The position numbers were made by a program, and so were the translations under genes. From assembly GCA_002774315.1 (NCBI GenBank), contig PEYP01000098.1:1-17043 (forward strand): a stretch of DNA of 17,043 nt, read 5' to 3'. This document shows, piece after piece, positions 1-6,628 of the stretch. The stretch's first letter is position 1; every line of letters starts with the position of its first letter. The notes below the pieces were generated by a model. It was given only the letters and a program-made list of their open reading frames with translations. It searched no databases and was not told where the DNA came from. Source of the stretch: Candidatus Stahliibacteriota bacterium CG08_land_8_20_14_0_20_40_26 (GTDB lineage: Bacteria > Hydrothermota > UBA3073).

Positions 1-96
1 TTAAAATGTTTCCCAACAAAAACTACTCTGTTAAATTTAGGTGATATTTTTTTGTTGTCTATTAAAGGGTTGCGGAGAGTTCCAACGCTCGCTTTT

Positions 97-1266
97 TTAT
101 TTTTGTGTCATTCTTTTAAATGCATTATCTAAATCTTCTATTAAATCAGTTATGTCTTCTATTCCTACTGAGATTCTTATCAAAGAATTCGTTATTCCCA
201 TCTTTTCTCTCTCTTTTTTAGGTATGTAAGAATGCGTCATTATAGCAGGATGTTCAATTAATGATTCCACTCCACCCAAACTTTCTGCCAATGCAAATAT
301 TTTGAGGTTCTCTAAAAATGCTCTTGTTTCTTTCAAATTGGCGTCAATTTCGAAGGATAACATTCCACCAAATCCTGACATCTGTTTTTGGGCTAAATTA
401 TGTTGGGGATAGCTCTCTAATCCTGGGTAATTTACCCTCTTAACTTTAGGATGAGATTCCAAATATTCAGCAATTCTAATAGCATTTTTATTGTGTTTTT
501 CCATCCTTATTGCCAAGGTTTTTATTCCTCTTAAAACCAGGAAGCTATCAAAAGGTGATAATATCGCACCAGTAGTATTTTGATAAAATTTAAGTGTGCC
601 ATAGGTTTTATCGTCAGAAAGCATTACTGCACCTCCTATTGAATCGCTATGTCCATTGAGAAATTTGGTCGTGCTATGAACTACAATGTCAGCCCCCAGA
701 TTTAACGGTTTTTGAAAATATGGACTCATAAATGTGTTGTCAACAACAACTATTATATCTTTCTCTTCTGTTATTTCCGAAATTGCCTTAATATCACAAA
801 GTCTCATTAACGGATTTGTTGGTGTTTCCAACCAAACTAATCTTGTATTAGATTTTATAGCTTTTTTAACATTCTTTACTTCTCTTGCATCTACATAGCT
901 AATCTCAACTTCGAAATTCTGGTTGAATACTGTATTAAATAATCTTCTTGTTCCACTATACAAATCGCCAGAAGCAATTACATGATCTCCTGATTTTAAT
1001 AAAGATAAACACAAAACTGTTTCGGCAGCCACCCCAGATGCGAAAGCCAAACCAAACTTGGCATCTTCAAGAGCAGCTAAATGTCTTTCTAAAGCATTTC
1101 GCGTTGGATTTCCAGTTCTTGAGTATTCATATCCATATGTCGGTTTATCCACCTTTTTTCTTGCGAATGTAGAAGAAAGGTGAATAGGTATAACAACATC
1201 ACCAAAGCCACCTTCTTTGAATTTTGGCTCCTCTCCTATATGAATTGCTTTTGTTTCGAATTTCAT
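97..1266 (-). CDS. PLP-dependent trans-sulfuration enzyme (cystathionine gamma-synthase/lyase family)
   Basis: A 389-residue cytoplasmic enzyme of the Cys/Met-metabolism PLP family, which makes or cleaves cystathionine, or releases a thiol from methionine or homocysteine. Visible motifs: YGYEYSRTGNPTR at 44-56 (cofactor phosphate and substrate contacts), D176 in VVVDNTF (pairs with the pyridine nitrogen), and the Schiff-base lysine K201 in HSTTKFLNGH. Length matches the family (380-400). I start it at the ATG at 1266 (MKFETKAIHIG), the usual family N-terminus. The frame stays open to 1410, but the extra 48 codons translate a 20-bp palindromic repeat (1360-1379) and match nothing in the family. 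The ribosome site before 1266 is weak. Last of three minus-strand genes; the 130-bp gap to the gene upstream holds the palindrome. Sequence alone does not separate synthase, gamma-lyase and methionine gamma-lyase, so no symbol is given. Confidence 0.93.
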   Translation of the reverse strand: MKFETKAIHIGEEPKFKEGGFGDVVIPIHLSSTFARKKVDKPTYGYEYSRTGNPTRNALERHLAALEDAKFGLAFASGVAAETVLCLSLLKSGDHVIASGDLYSGTRRLFNTVFNQNFEVEISYVDAREVKNVKKAIKSNTRLVWLETPTNPLMRLCDIKAISEITEEKDIIVVVDNTFMSPYFQKPLNLGADIVVHSTTKFLNGHSDSIGGAVMLSDDKTYGTLKFYQNTTGAILSPFDSFLVLRGIKTLAIRMEKHNKNAIRIAEYLESHPKVKRVNYPGLESYPQHNLAQKQMSGFGGMLSFEIDANLKETRAFLENLKIFALAESLGGVESLIEHPAIMTHSYIPKKEREKMGITNSLIRISVGIEDITDLIEDLDNAFKRMTQK

Positions 1267-1359
1267 ATTTCTCTTAAATAAATCCTTTTTTCTTCGCCTT
1301 TTCATCATTAAAAATTTTGCCTGGATAGGAGATCGAGTCAGCATTATTTTCCTGCTCTT

Positions 1360-1379
1360 CCTGTCTATCGACAGGTAGA
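1360..1379. repeat. 20-bp palindromic element (CCTGTC subtype)
   Basis: CCTGTCTATCGACAGGTAGA. The core CCTGTC/GACAGG stem with a 4-nt loop is followed by TAGA. It differs at one position from the copy at 3394-3413 and lies in the spacer upstream of the trans-sulfuration gene. Confidence 0.85.
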
Positions 1380-1396
1380 TATGCCATCGCCAAATG

Positions 1397-2020
1397 TTAT
1401 ACCGTCCCATCTCCCATTTTTCTCACTCTGATTAATGCAGCCTCGAGCCTTATAAATTCCTCCGTCTTGCGGTTTAATTTATCAAGATCAATGTTAAATC
1501 TCCGGGCAACCATCTTCACGCTGGGTAGTGGTTCTGGGTCTGCCTTTTTCCAAACATCACGAAGTTCCCTTAAAAAAATATTTGTGGTCACAGGCCCAAT
1601 GCCCTTGAAAGATTGTAAGATTGACTCCAATTCATTATTATTCTTTGCGGTTCTATGGATTGTTGTTAATGGCTCTTCCCCGTATCCCGTCAAGAGGTCT
1701 TTGCTTATCTCAAGTAATTTGGTTGCAGTGCCAAAATCGTATCGCACATATCCACCAGCGTCAAGTATCTCAACAAGCCTATTCCATCCTGCTGCAAGAA
1801 CAGCTTTTGGAGACAAGACCCCTGCCCTTTCAAATTCCCGATATGTTCTCACTGCGATATTCTCACTAATTCTTTTTCCAAAAAGTAGGGATGCCAAAAA
1901 CCATTTAAATATCTCTTCTTCATCTCCGTTTTTGATATTTATGCCAAGTTGTTCTGAGTAGAGATTACCATATTCCGTAATCAATCGCTTAATAGTTGTG
2001 GCAGTTTTTTCTAACGACAT
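1397..2020 (-). CDS. helix-hairpin-helix (endonuclease III-like) protein, catalytic residues not conserved
   Basis: A 207-residue protein with the all-helical layout of the HhH-GPD DNA glycosylase superfamily. A helix-hairpin-helix motif is visible at about 136-150 (LQSFKGIGPVTTNIF), followed by a VARRFNI segment like the helix after the catalytic Asp in endonuclease III. The family is known to bind DNA and excise damaged bases. Here the position of the catalytic lysine (after the GxGx hairpin) is V144, and the usual VDTH segment reads PLPSV. There is no C-terminal Fe-S cysteine cluster. The ATG at 2020 is preceded in frame by a stop a few codons upstream. It lies 89 bp after the YbaK-like gene on the same strand, and an open frame running on from that gene ends inside this start (TAG at 2011-2013). 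Likely a DNA-binding HhH protein; glycosylase activity is doubtful. Confidence 0.8.
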   Translation of the reverse strand: MSLEKTATTIKRLITEYGNLYSEQLGINIKNGDEEEIFKWFLASLLFGKRISENIAVRTYREFERAGVLSPKAVLAAGWNRLVEILDAGGYVRYDFGTATKLLEISKDLLTGYGEEPLTTIHRTAKNNNELESILQSFKGIGPVTTNIFLRELRDVWKKADPEPLPSVKMVARRFNIDLDKLNRKTEEFIRLEAALIRVRKMGDGTV

Positions 2021-2109
2021 TTCACGTCCAGTTTTTTAAACCTTTCGATTTTCTCGGCAACTCGGGTCAGCGCCCTTCCTTCGGTTCTCCTGTCACCGAT
2101 GAATATTAT

Positions 2110-2571
2110 TCAGATTGAGAGTTTCCCCATCTTTGGTTTTACCAATCTTTCAAAATCCTTGTATGCTAATCTGATCAGTTCCGTATGAGAACCTGCGTTG
2201 AATGCAATTTCTTTGTCTTCTAATAAACTTTCGTCCACAAAAACTTCCATTCCATAGAGATTTCCAAAAGGTGGCATAGCACCAACGTCACACTCCGGAA
2301 ACAGGTCTTTAAATTCTTGCTCACTGGCAAGTTCAGCCTTACTCGCTCCAGCGATCTTTTTCAAAAGATCAAAATTCACTCTCTGGGAAGCAGGAAGAAC
2401 AGCCATAGCCATCTTACCGTCAACCTTAATGATTACTGTTTTGGCTAATTCCTTTCCCGGGATGTGAGCAGCACCTGCGATTTCTGGGGCAGTATACGCA
2501 GGTGAATGCTTGATGGTCACATATTTGATTTTATTACTGTCCAAGAAATCTTTTAATTTTTTTACTGGCAT
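2110..2571 (-). CDS. YbaK/ProX-type aminoacyl-tRNA deacylase
   Basis: A 153-residue protein of the YbaK / prolyl-tRNA-synthetase-associated editing domain family, which hydrolyses mischarged aminoacyl-tRNA in trans. Visible family features: the conserved lysine in AKTVIIKVDGK (about 44-53), the VLPASQRVNFDLL strand-helix, the glycine/proline loop VGAMPPFGNLYG (about 96-107), and FNAGSHTELIRL near the end. The size fits a free-standing domain. The start is fixed by a strong Shine-Dalgarno AAAGGAGG (2577-2584) five bases before the ATG. It probably heads the minus-strand series with the HhH and trans-sulfuration genes. The tRNA it edits (Cys-tRNA(Pro), Ala-tRNA(Pro) or other) cannot be told from the sequence. 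Oddity: the frame stays open for 32 codons beyond its TGA and closes within the start of the next gene. Confidence 0.92.
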   Translation of the reverse strand: MPVKKLKDFLDSNKIKYVTIKHSPAYTAPEIAGAAHIPGKELAKTVIIKVDGKMAMAVLPASQRVNFDLLKKIAGASKAELASEQEFKDLFPECDVGAMPPFGNLYGMEVFVDESLLEDKEIAFNAGSHTELIRLAYKDFERLVKPKMGKLSI

Positions 2572-2688
2572 AACAACCTCCTTTAAGTTGCTTTCTTATC
2601 ACTTATGGAGCCCTTAACAAAACAGATACAATAATTTATGTATCACATACAACCCCCTTTTAATCCGCAAGGTATTGTCAAAAAAAAC

Positions 2689-2787
2689 TAACCACAGAGA
2701 GCGATAAATTAGTGAATTAACTTAATCTCTCAATCACTCAATTAACTTAATCTCTTAATCACTTTTTCTCTGTGAACTCTGTGGTTA
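2689..2787. repeat. hairpin repeat with 11-bp terminal inverted repeats and an internal tandem duplication
   Basis: Ends are TAACCACAGAG (2689-2699) and its perfect inverse CTCTGTGGTTA (2777-2787). Inside, a unit of about 25 bp starting AATTAACTTAATC occurs twice in tandem (2715-2739 and 2740-2763). The CTCTGTGG end also occurs near 10284 and 15658, so this is a dispersed family. No coding potential is evident. Confidence 0.75.
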
Positions 2788-2791
2788 AAAA

Positions 2792-2892
2792 GCTTGTAGG
2801 CATGCCTGCCCCGCTACAGGCGGGGAATTCAATTCGTGCTGGTCCGCTTGTAGGCACACCTGCCTGACGGCAGTCAGGGATTCAATCTGTGC
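2792..2892. repeat. two CTTGTAGGCA...GTGC repeats, each carrying a palindromic insertion
   Basis: Two adjacent copies of a repeat whose uninterrupted form is at 3279-3304 (CTTGTAGGCACAAATTCAAT...). In the first copy a 21-bp CCTGCCCCGC... palindrome sits at 2805-2825. In the second a 20-bp palindrome sits at 2859-2878. The flanks resume as ATTCAATTCGTGC and ATTCAATCTGTGC. Confidence 0.75.
2859..2878. repeat. 20-bp palindromic element inside a second repeat
   Basis: CCTGCCTGACGGCAGTCAGG lies between GGCACA and GATTCAAT. The uninterrupted version GGCACAAATTCAAT is at 3285-3298. Its reverse complement is the copy at 3321-3340. Confidence 0.85.
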
Positions 2893-2894
2893 TA

Positions 2895-3080
2895 TTAACT
2901 GCCTCCCGATTCCTTCAAATCTACTTCTCGATAAAAGGACCAAGTTTTAAATAAAAAATCCCTCAGAATACACTCTGTATCCCAAGGGAAACGGAAGTTA
3001 GAAATATCACTGCTTTCGTTCAAAAAAGCAGTCTGCTCAAAATCCGGAAACCACCAAAATATAGAGAAAGCAGAAATCAT
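2895..3080 (-). CDS. small hypothetical protein (61 aa), possibly a truncated gene
   Basis: I do not recognise this 61-residue product. It is aromatic- and acid-rich (N-terminal IFWWFPDFEQ), with no signal peptide, membrane segment or known motif that I can see. It is listed because expression signals are present: a perfect promoter on the same strand (-35 at 3212-3217, -10 at 3189-3194), then a GGGAG ribosome site about seven bases before the ATG at 3080. The stop at 2895 falls just before a palindrome-bearing repeat (2792-2892), so the frame could be the 5' stump of a longer gene cut by repeat insertion. It could also be a chance frame behind a promoter that drives something else. Confidence 0.4.
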   Translation of the reverse strand: MISAFSIFWWFPDFEQTAFLNESSDISNFRFPWDTECILRDFLFKTWSFYREVDLKESGGS

Positions 3081-3188
3081 TTTCTTACTCCCTTTTGGTT
3101 ATTTAAACTCCAGAATTGAGGTGATAATAGATTAAATAAATTAAAATATGTGCTATACCTCAAACATATTCTGGATAATTCTTACTAC

Positions 3189-3217
3189 ATTATAATCAAA
3201 AAATAGCACTTTGTCAA
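3189..3217 (-). promoter_or_regulatory. sigma70-type promoter, minus strand, perfect consensus
   Basis: On the minus strand TTGACA (3212-3217), a 17-bp spacer and TATAAT (3189-3194). It points toward the 61-codon ORF at 3080 and, beyond it, the YbaK-like gene. The predicted leader to 3080 is about 100 nt. Confidence 0.85.
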
Positions 3218-3320
3218 GAAAAAAAATTGGGGTTTTTCAATTTAGTGGGTAGAGTATAAGGTCAAATTCTCTTGAGCACTTGTAGGCACAAATTCAATTT
3301 GTGCCAGCACGATTTGAAAT

Positions 3321-3340
3321 CCTGACTGCCGTCAGGCAGG
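3321..3340. repeat. 20-bp palindromic element
   Basis: CCTGACTGCCGTCAGGCAGG, the exact reverse complement of the copy at 2859-2878. Confidence 0.85.
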
Positions 3341-3393
3341 CGTGTCTACATTTTTGAAAGTCATTTCCGAAAACCCACTCTTATGAAATGAAA

Positions 3394-3413
3394 CCTGTCT
3401 ACCGACAGGTAGA
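3394..3413. repeat. 20-bp palindromic element (CCTGTC subtype)
   Basis: CCTGTCTACCGACAGGTAGA, one base different from the copy at 1360-1379. Confidence 0.85.
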
Positions 3414-3478
3414 AATGGATTACTTCTTAAATACAAAAAGCCATATTGTCAAGCCTGTCCAGCATTTGGTCAGTATTC

Positions 3479-3498
3479 CTTGCCTACCGGCAGGCAGG
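3479..3498. repeat. 20-bp palindromic element
   Basis: CTTGCCTACCGGCAGGCAGG; differs from the copies at 15971 and 16275 only at the second base. Confidence 0.8.
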
Positions 3499-3549
3499 TG
3501 AACCCACTAAATTGGAGAAGAACCAAAAATTTCATCGGATGAATCAACG

Positions 3550-3589
3550 CCTGCCTGTCTACCGATTGATAGACCTGCCGGTAGGCAGG
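3550..3589. repeat. nested pair: one 20-bp palindromic element inserted in another
   Basis: Removing 3554-3573 (CCTGTCTACCGATTGATAGA) leaves CCTGCCTGCCGGTAGGCAGG, an intact member of the family and the exact reverse complement of the copy at 15971-15990. The inner 20-mer matches the CCTGTC subtype at 3394 in 17 of 20 positions. Total length is exactly 40. Confidence 0.8.
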
Positions 3590-3630
3590 GATTAAGCAGA
3601 CTTAACGGATGGGAGGATCTAACATCTGCT

Positions 3631-3654
3631 GCATTACCAAGGTAATGCACTCCA
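3631..3654. repeat. GCATTACC hairpin repeat, uninterrupted copy
   Basis: GCATTACCAAGGTAATGC forms an 8-bp stem with a 2-nt loop and is followed by ACTCCA. The reverse complement of this unit recurs at 15532-15575, where a 20-bp palindrome splits it between TGGAGTG and CATTACC. Confidence 0.8.
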
Positions 3655-3783
3655 GATAAAAGGCTAACTTAATTATCGAGGCTGGGAAGGCCCTTGTGGC
3701 TGATTACCAATAACCAATATTTTGTGGATTTCGTGTCTTTCCGTTAGCTAACGGACTTCGTGGTTAACTTTTGATTTTTTCTC

Positions 3784-3812
3784 TTGACATTTATCCCGTT
3801 ATGGTATATAAT
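3784..3812 (+). promoter_or_regulatory. sigma70-type promoter for the dinG operon, perfect consensus
   Basis: TTGACA (3784-3789), 17-bp spacer, TATAAT (3807-3812). A start point about seven bases past the -10 falls near 3819, only four or five bases before the dinG ATG at 3824, so the transcript would be leaderless or nearly so. Confidence 0.9.
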
Positions 3813-3823
3813 TAACCCATACT

Positions 3824-5707
3824 ATGTCTGACCTGGATTATATATTCAATACTCTTCTTGCAAACACGATAAAGCAATACGAAAGAAGGGAAGAACAATT
3901 ACAGATGGCATACAAGGTAAAGGAGGTACTGGATAAAAACGACATCCTGATCGCCGAGGCGGGAACGGGGATTGGTAAATCCCTTGCATATCTCATCCCA
4001 GCAATCTTATGGCTGAAAGAAGACAGACGAATTATAATATCCACATATACAAAGACGCTACAAAACCAGCTTCTGTCCAGCGATATTCCCCTTGCAAAAT
4101 CTGTTCTTGGTTCCCCTGTTGTTGCCAACGTGGCATTCGGGGGAGAAAACTATCTCTGCAGGAGGAGATTCAAGAATCTTCTATCAGAGGGAGCGTTTCT
4201 GCCTTTCCAGATGGATGAATTGGAGAGGATAATCCTGTGGCAAAAGACAACACGAACAGGACTGCGGAGCGAGGCAGAGGAAGAGGGTAAAATTTCGATA
4301 TGGAACGATATCGGTCGAGGACGGAACACCTGTATTGGGAAATTGTGCAAGGAGAGACCAAACTGTTATTATGAATATGCAAGACGCAAGATCTATTCTT
4401 CCCAGATCATAATTACAAATCACCATCTATTCTTTGCAAATCTATCCTGCGGTGGCAAGGTTCTCCCAAAATACGACGCAGTTATCTTTGATGAGGCACA
4501 TAACCTTGAAGATGTTGCAACATCCTATTTTGGAGAAAGCGTTACAAACTATACACTCACCTATCTTCTGCGAGAGATTAAAACGAAGAATATAAGCAAG
4601 ATAAAGCCTGTCTTAGAGGCAACACACGATGCAGGAGAGGATTTCTTCAATTCCATTAAGAGAAAATTTATCTCTCCCAGCACAAGAATAAAACAGCCAG
4701 TTGATATAAAGACAGACGACCTTTTTCAAAATCTTGACACACTCGCAAAAATACTCTCCAACACCGAAGCCGGGAGTGAAGAGGAAAAGGCAGATCTTAG
4801 CAATCTTGCAGACAGGGTCAAAGCGGTAAAGACAACCATCAAGCGCTTTATATCCCTGAAAGACCCACATAGTGTTTACTGGATTGAGACCAATAAAAAC
4901 TGGATTGTCCTGCAGAGTGCGCCTATAGATATATCAGATTCGCTCGCCTCAACCGTGTTCAATGGAGACATACCTGTGGTACTTTGTTCTGCAACGATAA
5001 CAACACATCCTAATGACTTTCGTTTCATCAAAGAGAAACTTGGAATTTCATCAGGAACCACCATATACCTCTCGTCGCCGTTTGATTACATGAATAATTC
5101 CATCCTATACATCCCACAGGATGGACCAGACCCAAGAAACGATAGATATCCAGAGTTTATTACCAACGAGACAGAAAAACTCGTCAAAATTACAGAGGGA
5201 AGGACATTTCTTCTTTTTACATCCTATAAACTTATGGACGAGGTCTATACCAATCTGTTATACCGCTTGCCGGATTATAACCTTCTTAAACAAGGAGAGA
5301 CCTCAAGGGATATCCTGCTTGAGAGGTTTAGATATGGTAAAAGAGCAGTCCTCCTTGGTGCATCCACTTTCTGGCAGGGTGTAGATGTGCCGGGAGACTC
5401 TCTCATATCGGTAATAATAACAAGATTGCCGTTTGATGTTCCAACAGATCCTTTAGAGGAGGCAAGGATAGAAAGCTTGAAGAAGGAGGAAAGAAACGCA
5501 TTCCTCTCCTACCAATTACCAAAAGCTATCCTGACATTAAAACAAGGATTTGGGAGACTTATCCGTAAAAAGACGGACTATGGAATGGTTGCAATACTTG
5601 ATACCAGAATAAGGAAGAAATACTATGGTAAATTCTTCCTATCCTCTATCCCACAATCCAAGACAGCCTCATCCATAGATGAGGTGAAGGATTTTTTTAT
5701 ATGTTAA
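3824..5707 (+). CDS. dinG: DinG/XPD-family Fe-S DNA helicase
   Basis: A 627-residue superfamily 2 helicase of the DinG/YoaA/XPD group: 5'-3' ATP-dependent unwinding with an iron-sulfur cluster, acting on R-loops, forks or recombination intermediates. Seen in order: Q-like motif RREEQLQMA (21-29), Walker A EAGTGIGKS (45-53), four cysteines C112, C170, C175 and C181 placed as the Fe-S ligands, DEAH box in IFDEAHNLE (223-226), ASTFWQGVDVPGDS (around W517) and motif VI QGFGRLIR (about 574-581). No N-terminal exonuclease domain, unlike Bacillus-type DinG; size is close to E. coli YoaA. First gene of a five-gene operon. No Shine-Dalgarno precedes the ATG, and the consensus promoter ends only 11 bases upstream, so initiation is probably leaderless. 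The last seven bases overlap the start of the next gene. Confidence 0.95.
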   Translation: MSDLDYIFNTLLANTIKQYERREEQLQMAYKVKEVLDKNDILIAEAGTGIGKSLAYLIPAILWLKEDRRIIISTYTKTLQNQLLSSDIPLAKSVLGSPVVANVAFGGENYLCRRRFKNLLSEGAFLPFQMDELERIILWQKTTRTGLRSEAEEEGKISIWNDIGRGRNTCIGKLCKERPNCYYEYARRKIYSSQIIITNHHLFFANLSCGGKVLPKYDAVIFDEAHNLEDVATSYFGESVTNYTLTYLLREIKTKNISKIKPVLEATHDAGEDFFNSIKRKFISPSTRIKQPVDIKTDDLFQNLDTLAKILSNTEAGSEEEKADLSNLADRVKAVKTTIKRFISLKDPHSVYWIETNKNWIVLQSAPIDISDSLASTVFNGDIPVVLCSATITTHPNDFRFIKEKLGISSGTTIYLSSPFDYMNNSILYIPQDGPDPRNDRYPEFITNETEKLVKITEGRTFLLFTSYKLMDEVYTNLLYRLPDYNLLKQGETSRDILLERFRYGKRAVLLGASTFWQGVDVPGDSLISVIITRLPFDVPTDPLEEARIESLKKEERNAFLSYQLPKAILTLKQGFGRLIRKKTDYGMVAILDTRIRKKYYGKFFLSSIPQSKTASSIDEVKDFFIC

Positions 5708-6564
5708 GTATAATAGTTCATGGTGGTGCCGGAAAAATCAGAAATGAGGAGGCACACCAGAAGGGCACGAAACTTGCAGCACAAGAGGGCTATAAAGTCC
5801 TGAAAGAAGGAGGAAATGCTCTTGATGCCGTGATTACTGCAGTTAAAATTATGGAGGATGATCCCACATTCAATGCCGGAACAGGTTCAGCCCTTAATCT
5901 TCTGGGAGAAGTTGAGATGGATGCGTCTGTTATGCTTGGAAGTGGTGAATTTGGTGCTGTTGGCGCAATAAAAAATGTTAGGCATCCTGTTGATATAGCA
6001 AGAAAGATTATGGAAGAGACAGACCACATTTTGTTAGTAGGAGAGGGAGCAGGTAGATTTGCAAGACTATTTGGTTTCGAAACTTGCAACCCAATAACCC
6101 CTGAGATGGAAAAGAGACTACAAGTATTAAAAGAAAAGGGAGAGTCCATGCATTTAAAGAAGATTAGGAAACTTTTACCTTTATATGAACCAGGTACAGT
6201 AGGTGCCTGCGCACTCGACAGAAACAGCGAGATTGCAGTTGCCACATCAACCGGAGGCATACTTGGTAAACTACCCGGAAGAGTTGGGGACTCTGCAATA
6301 ATAGGAGCGGGAACATTTGCCTCGAAATGGGGCGGTGTATCTGTGACTGGTTATGGAGAGGGCATTATGAAACTCGGTGTAGCATGGAGAATCACAGAAC
6401 TTATAATGAAGAAGAAACCGGATGAGGCAATAGGGCAGTTAATAGAGGAAGGGCGTAAACAGAATACACACTTTGGCGCAATAGGAATAGATAAACACGG
6501 CAATGTAGGGTTTGGCTATAACACAGAATCTATGTCATATGCATATATGTGTGATATTGGGTAG
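5701..6564 (+). CDS. isoaspartyl peptidase / L-asparaginase (Ntn hydrolase)
   Basis: A 287-residue plant-type asparaginase. The family is translated as a precursor that cleaves itself before a threonine, which becomes the nucleophile, and hydrolyses beta-aspartyl dipeptides and L-asparagine. Visible: N-terminal IIVHGGAGK, the NAGTGSALN loop (58-66), the cleavage and nucleophile site GTVGA with T166, ATSTGG (181-186), RVGDS (194-198) and VTGYGE (215-220). No signal peptide, so cytoplasmic. Its ATG overlaps the dinG stop by seven bases, implying translational coupling. It precedes ammonia-dependent NAD synthetase: this enzyme can yield ammonia and aspartate, both used in NAD synthesis, so a metabolic link is plausible but is my inference. 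Which activity dominates cannot be read from the sequence. Confidence 0.93.
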   Translation: MLSIIVHGGAGKIRNEEAHQKGTKLAAQEGYKVLKEGGNALDAVITAVKIMEDDPTFNAGTGSALNLLGEVEMDASVMLGSGEFGAVGAIKNVRHPVDIARKIMEETDHILLVGEGAGRFARLFGFETCNPITPEMEKRLQVLKEKGESMHLKKIRKLLPLYEPGTVGACALDRNSEIAVATSTGGILGKLPGRVGDSAIIGAGTFASKWGGVSVTGYGEGIMKLGVAWRITELIMKKKPDEAIGQLIEEGRKQNTHFGAIGIDKHGNVGFGYNTESMSYAYMCDIG

Positions 6565-6628
6565 CTGGGAGGAAGAAAAACAGTGCTCTGTGTCTAATCC
6601 GTTTTAAAGATAGAGGAAAGGAGACACT

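Larger units (their letters stand above)
3218..3783. other. gene-free, repeat-rich spacer
   Basis: No coding frame that I can support. The stretch consists largely of short repeats: the uninterrupted GGCACAAATTCAATTTGTGCC palindrome (3285-3305), 20-bp CCTG elements at 3321, 3394, 3479 and a nested pair at 3550-3589, a GCATTACC hairpin at 3631-3648, and the perfect 16-bp palindrome TCCGTTAGCTAACGGA at 3740-3755 embedded in a TTTCGTGTCTT...TTCGTGGTTAAC repeat. It ends at the dinG promoter. Confidence 0.8.

Noticed and set aside
1267..1410. 48-residue N-terminal extension of the trans-sulfuration enzyme
   Set aside because: It translates a dispersed palindrome (YLSIDR) and precedes a normal family N-terminus at 1266.
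1467..1961. 164-codon plus-strand frame opposite the HhH gene
   Set aside because: Shadow of the minus-strand gene; no motif, no start signals.
2792..3600. CRISPR array from the many short palindromes
   Set aside because: Spacing is irregular, copies vary in orientation and sequence, no constant-length spacers and no cas genes.
5790..6260. 156-codon minus-strand frame opposite the asparaginase gene
   Set aside because: Serine/proline-rich antisense shadow without expression signals. The same applies to frames at 9448-9780, 11304-11711 and 11995-12528.
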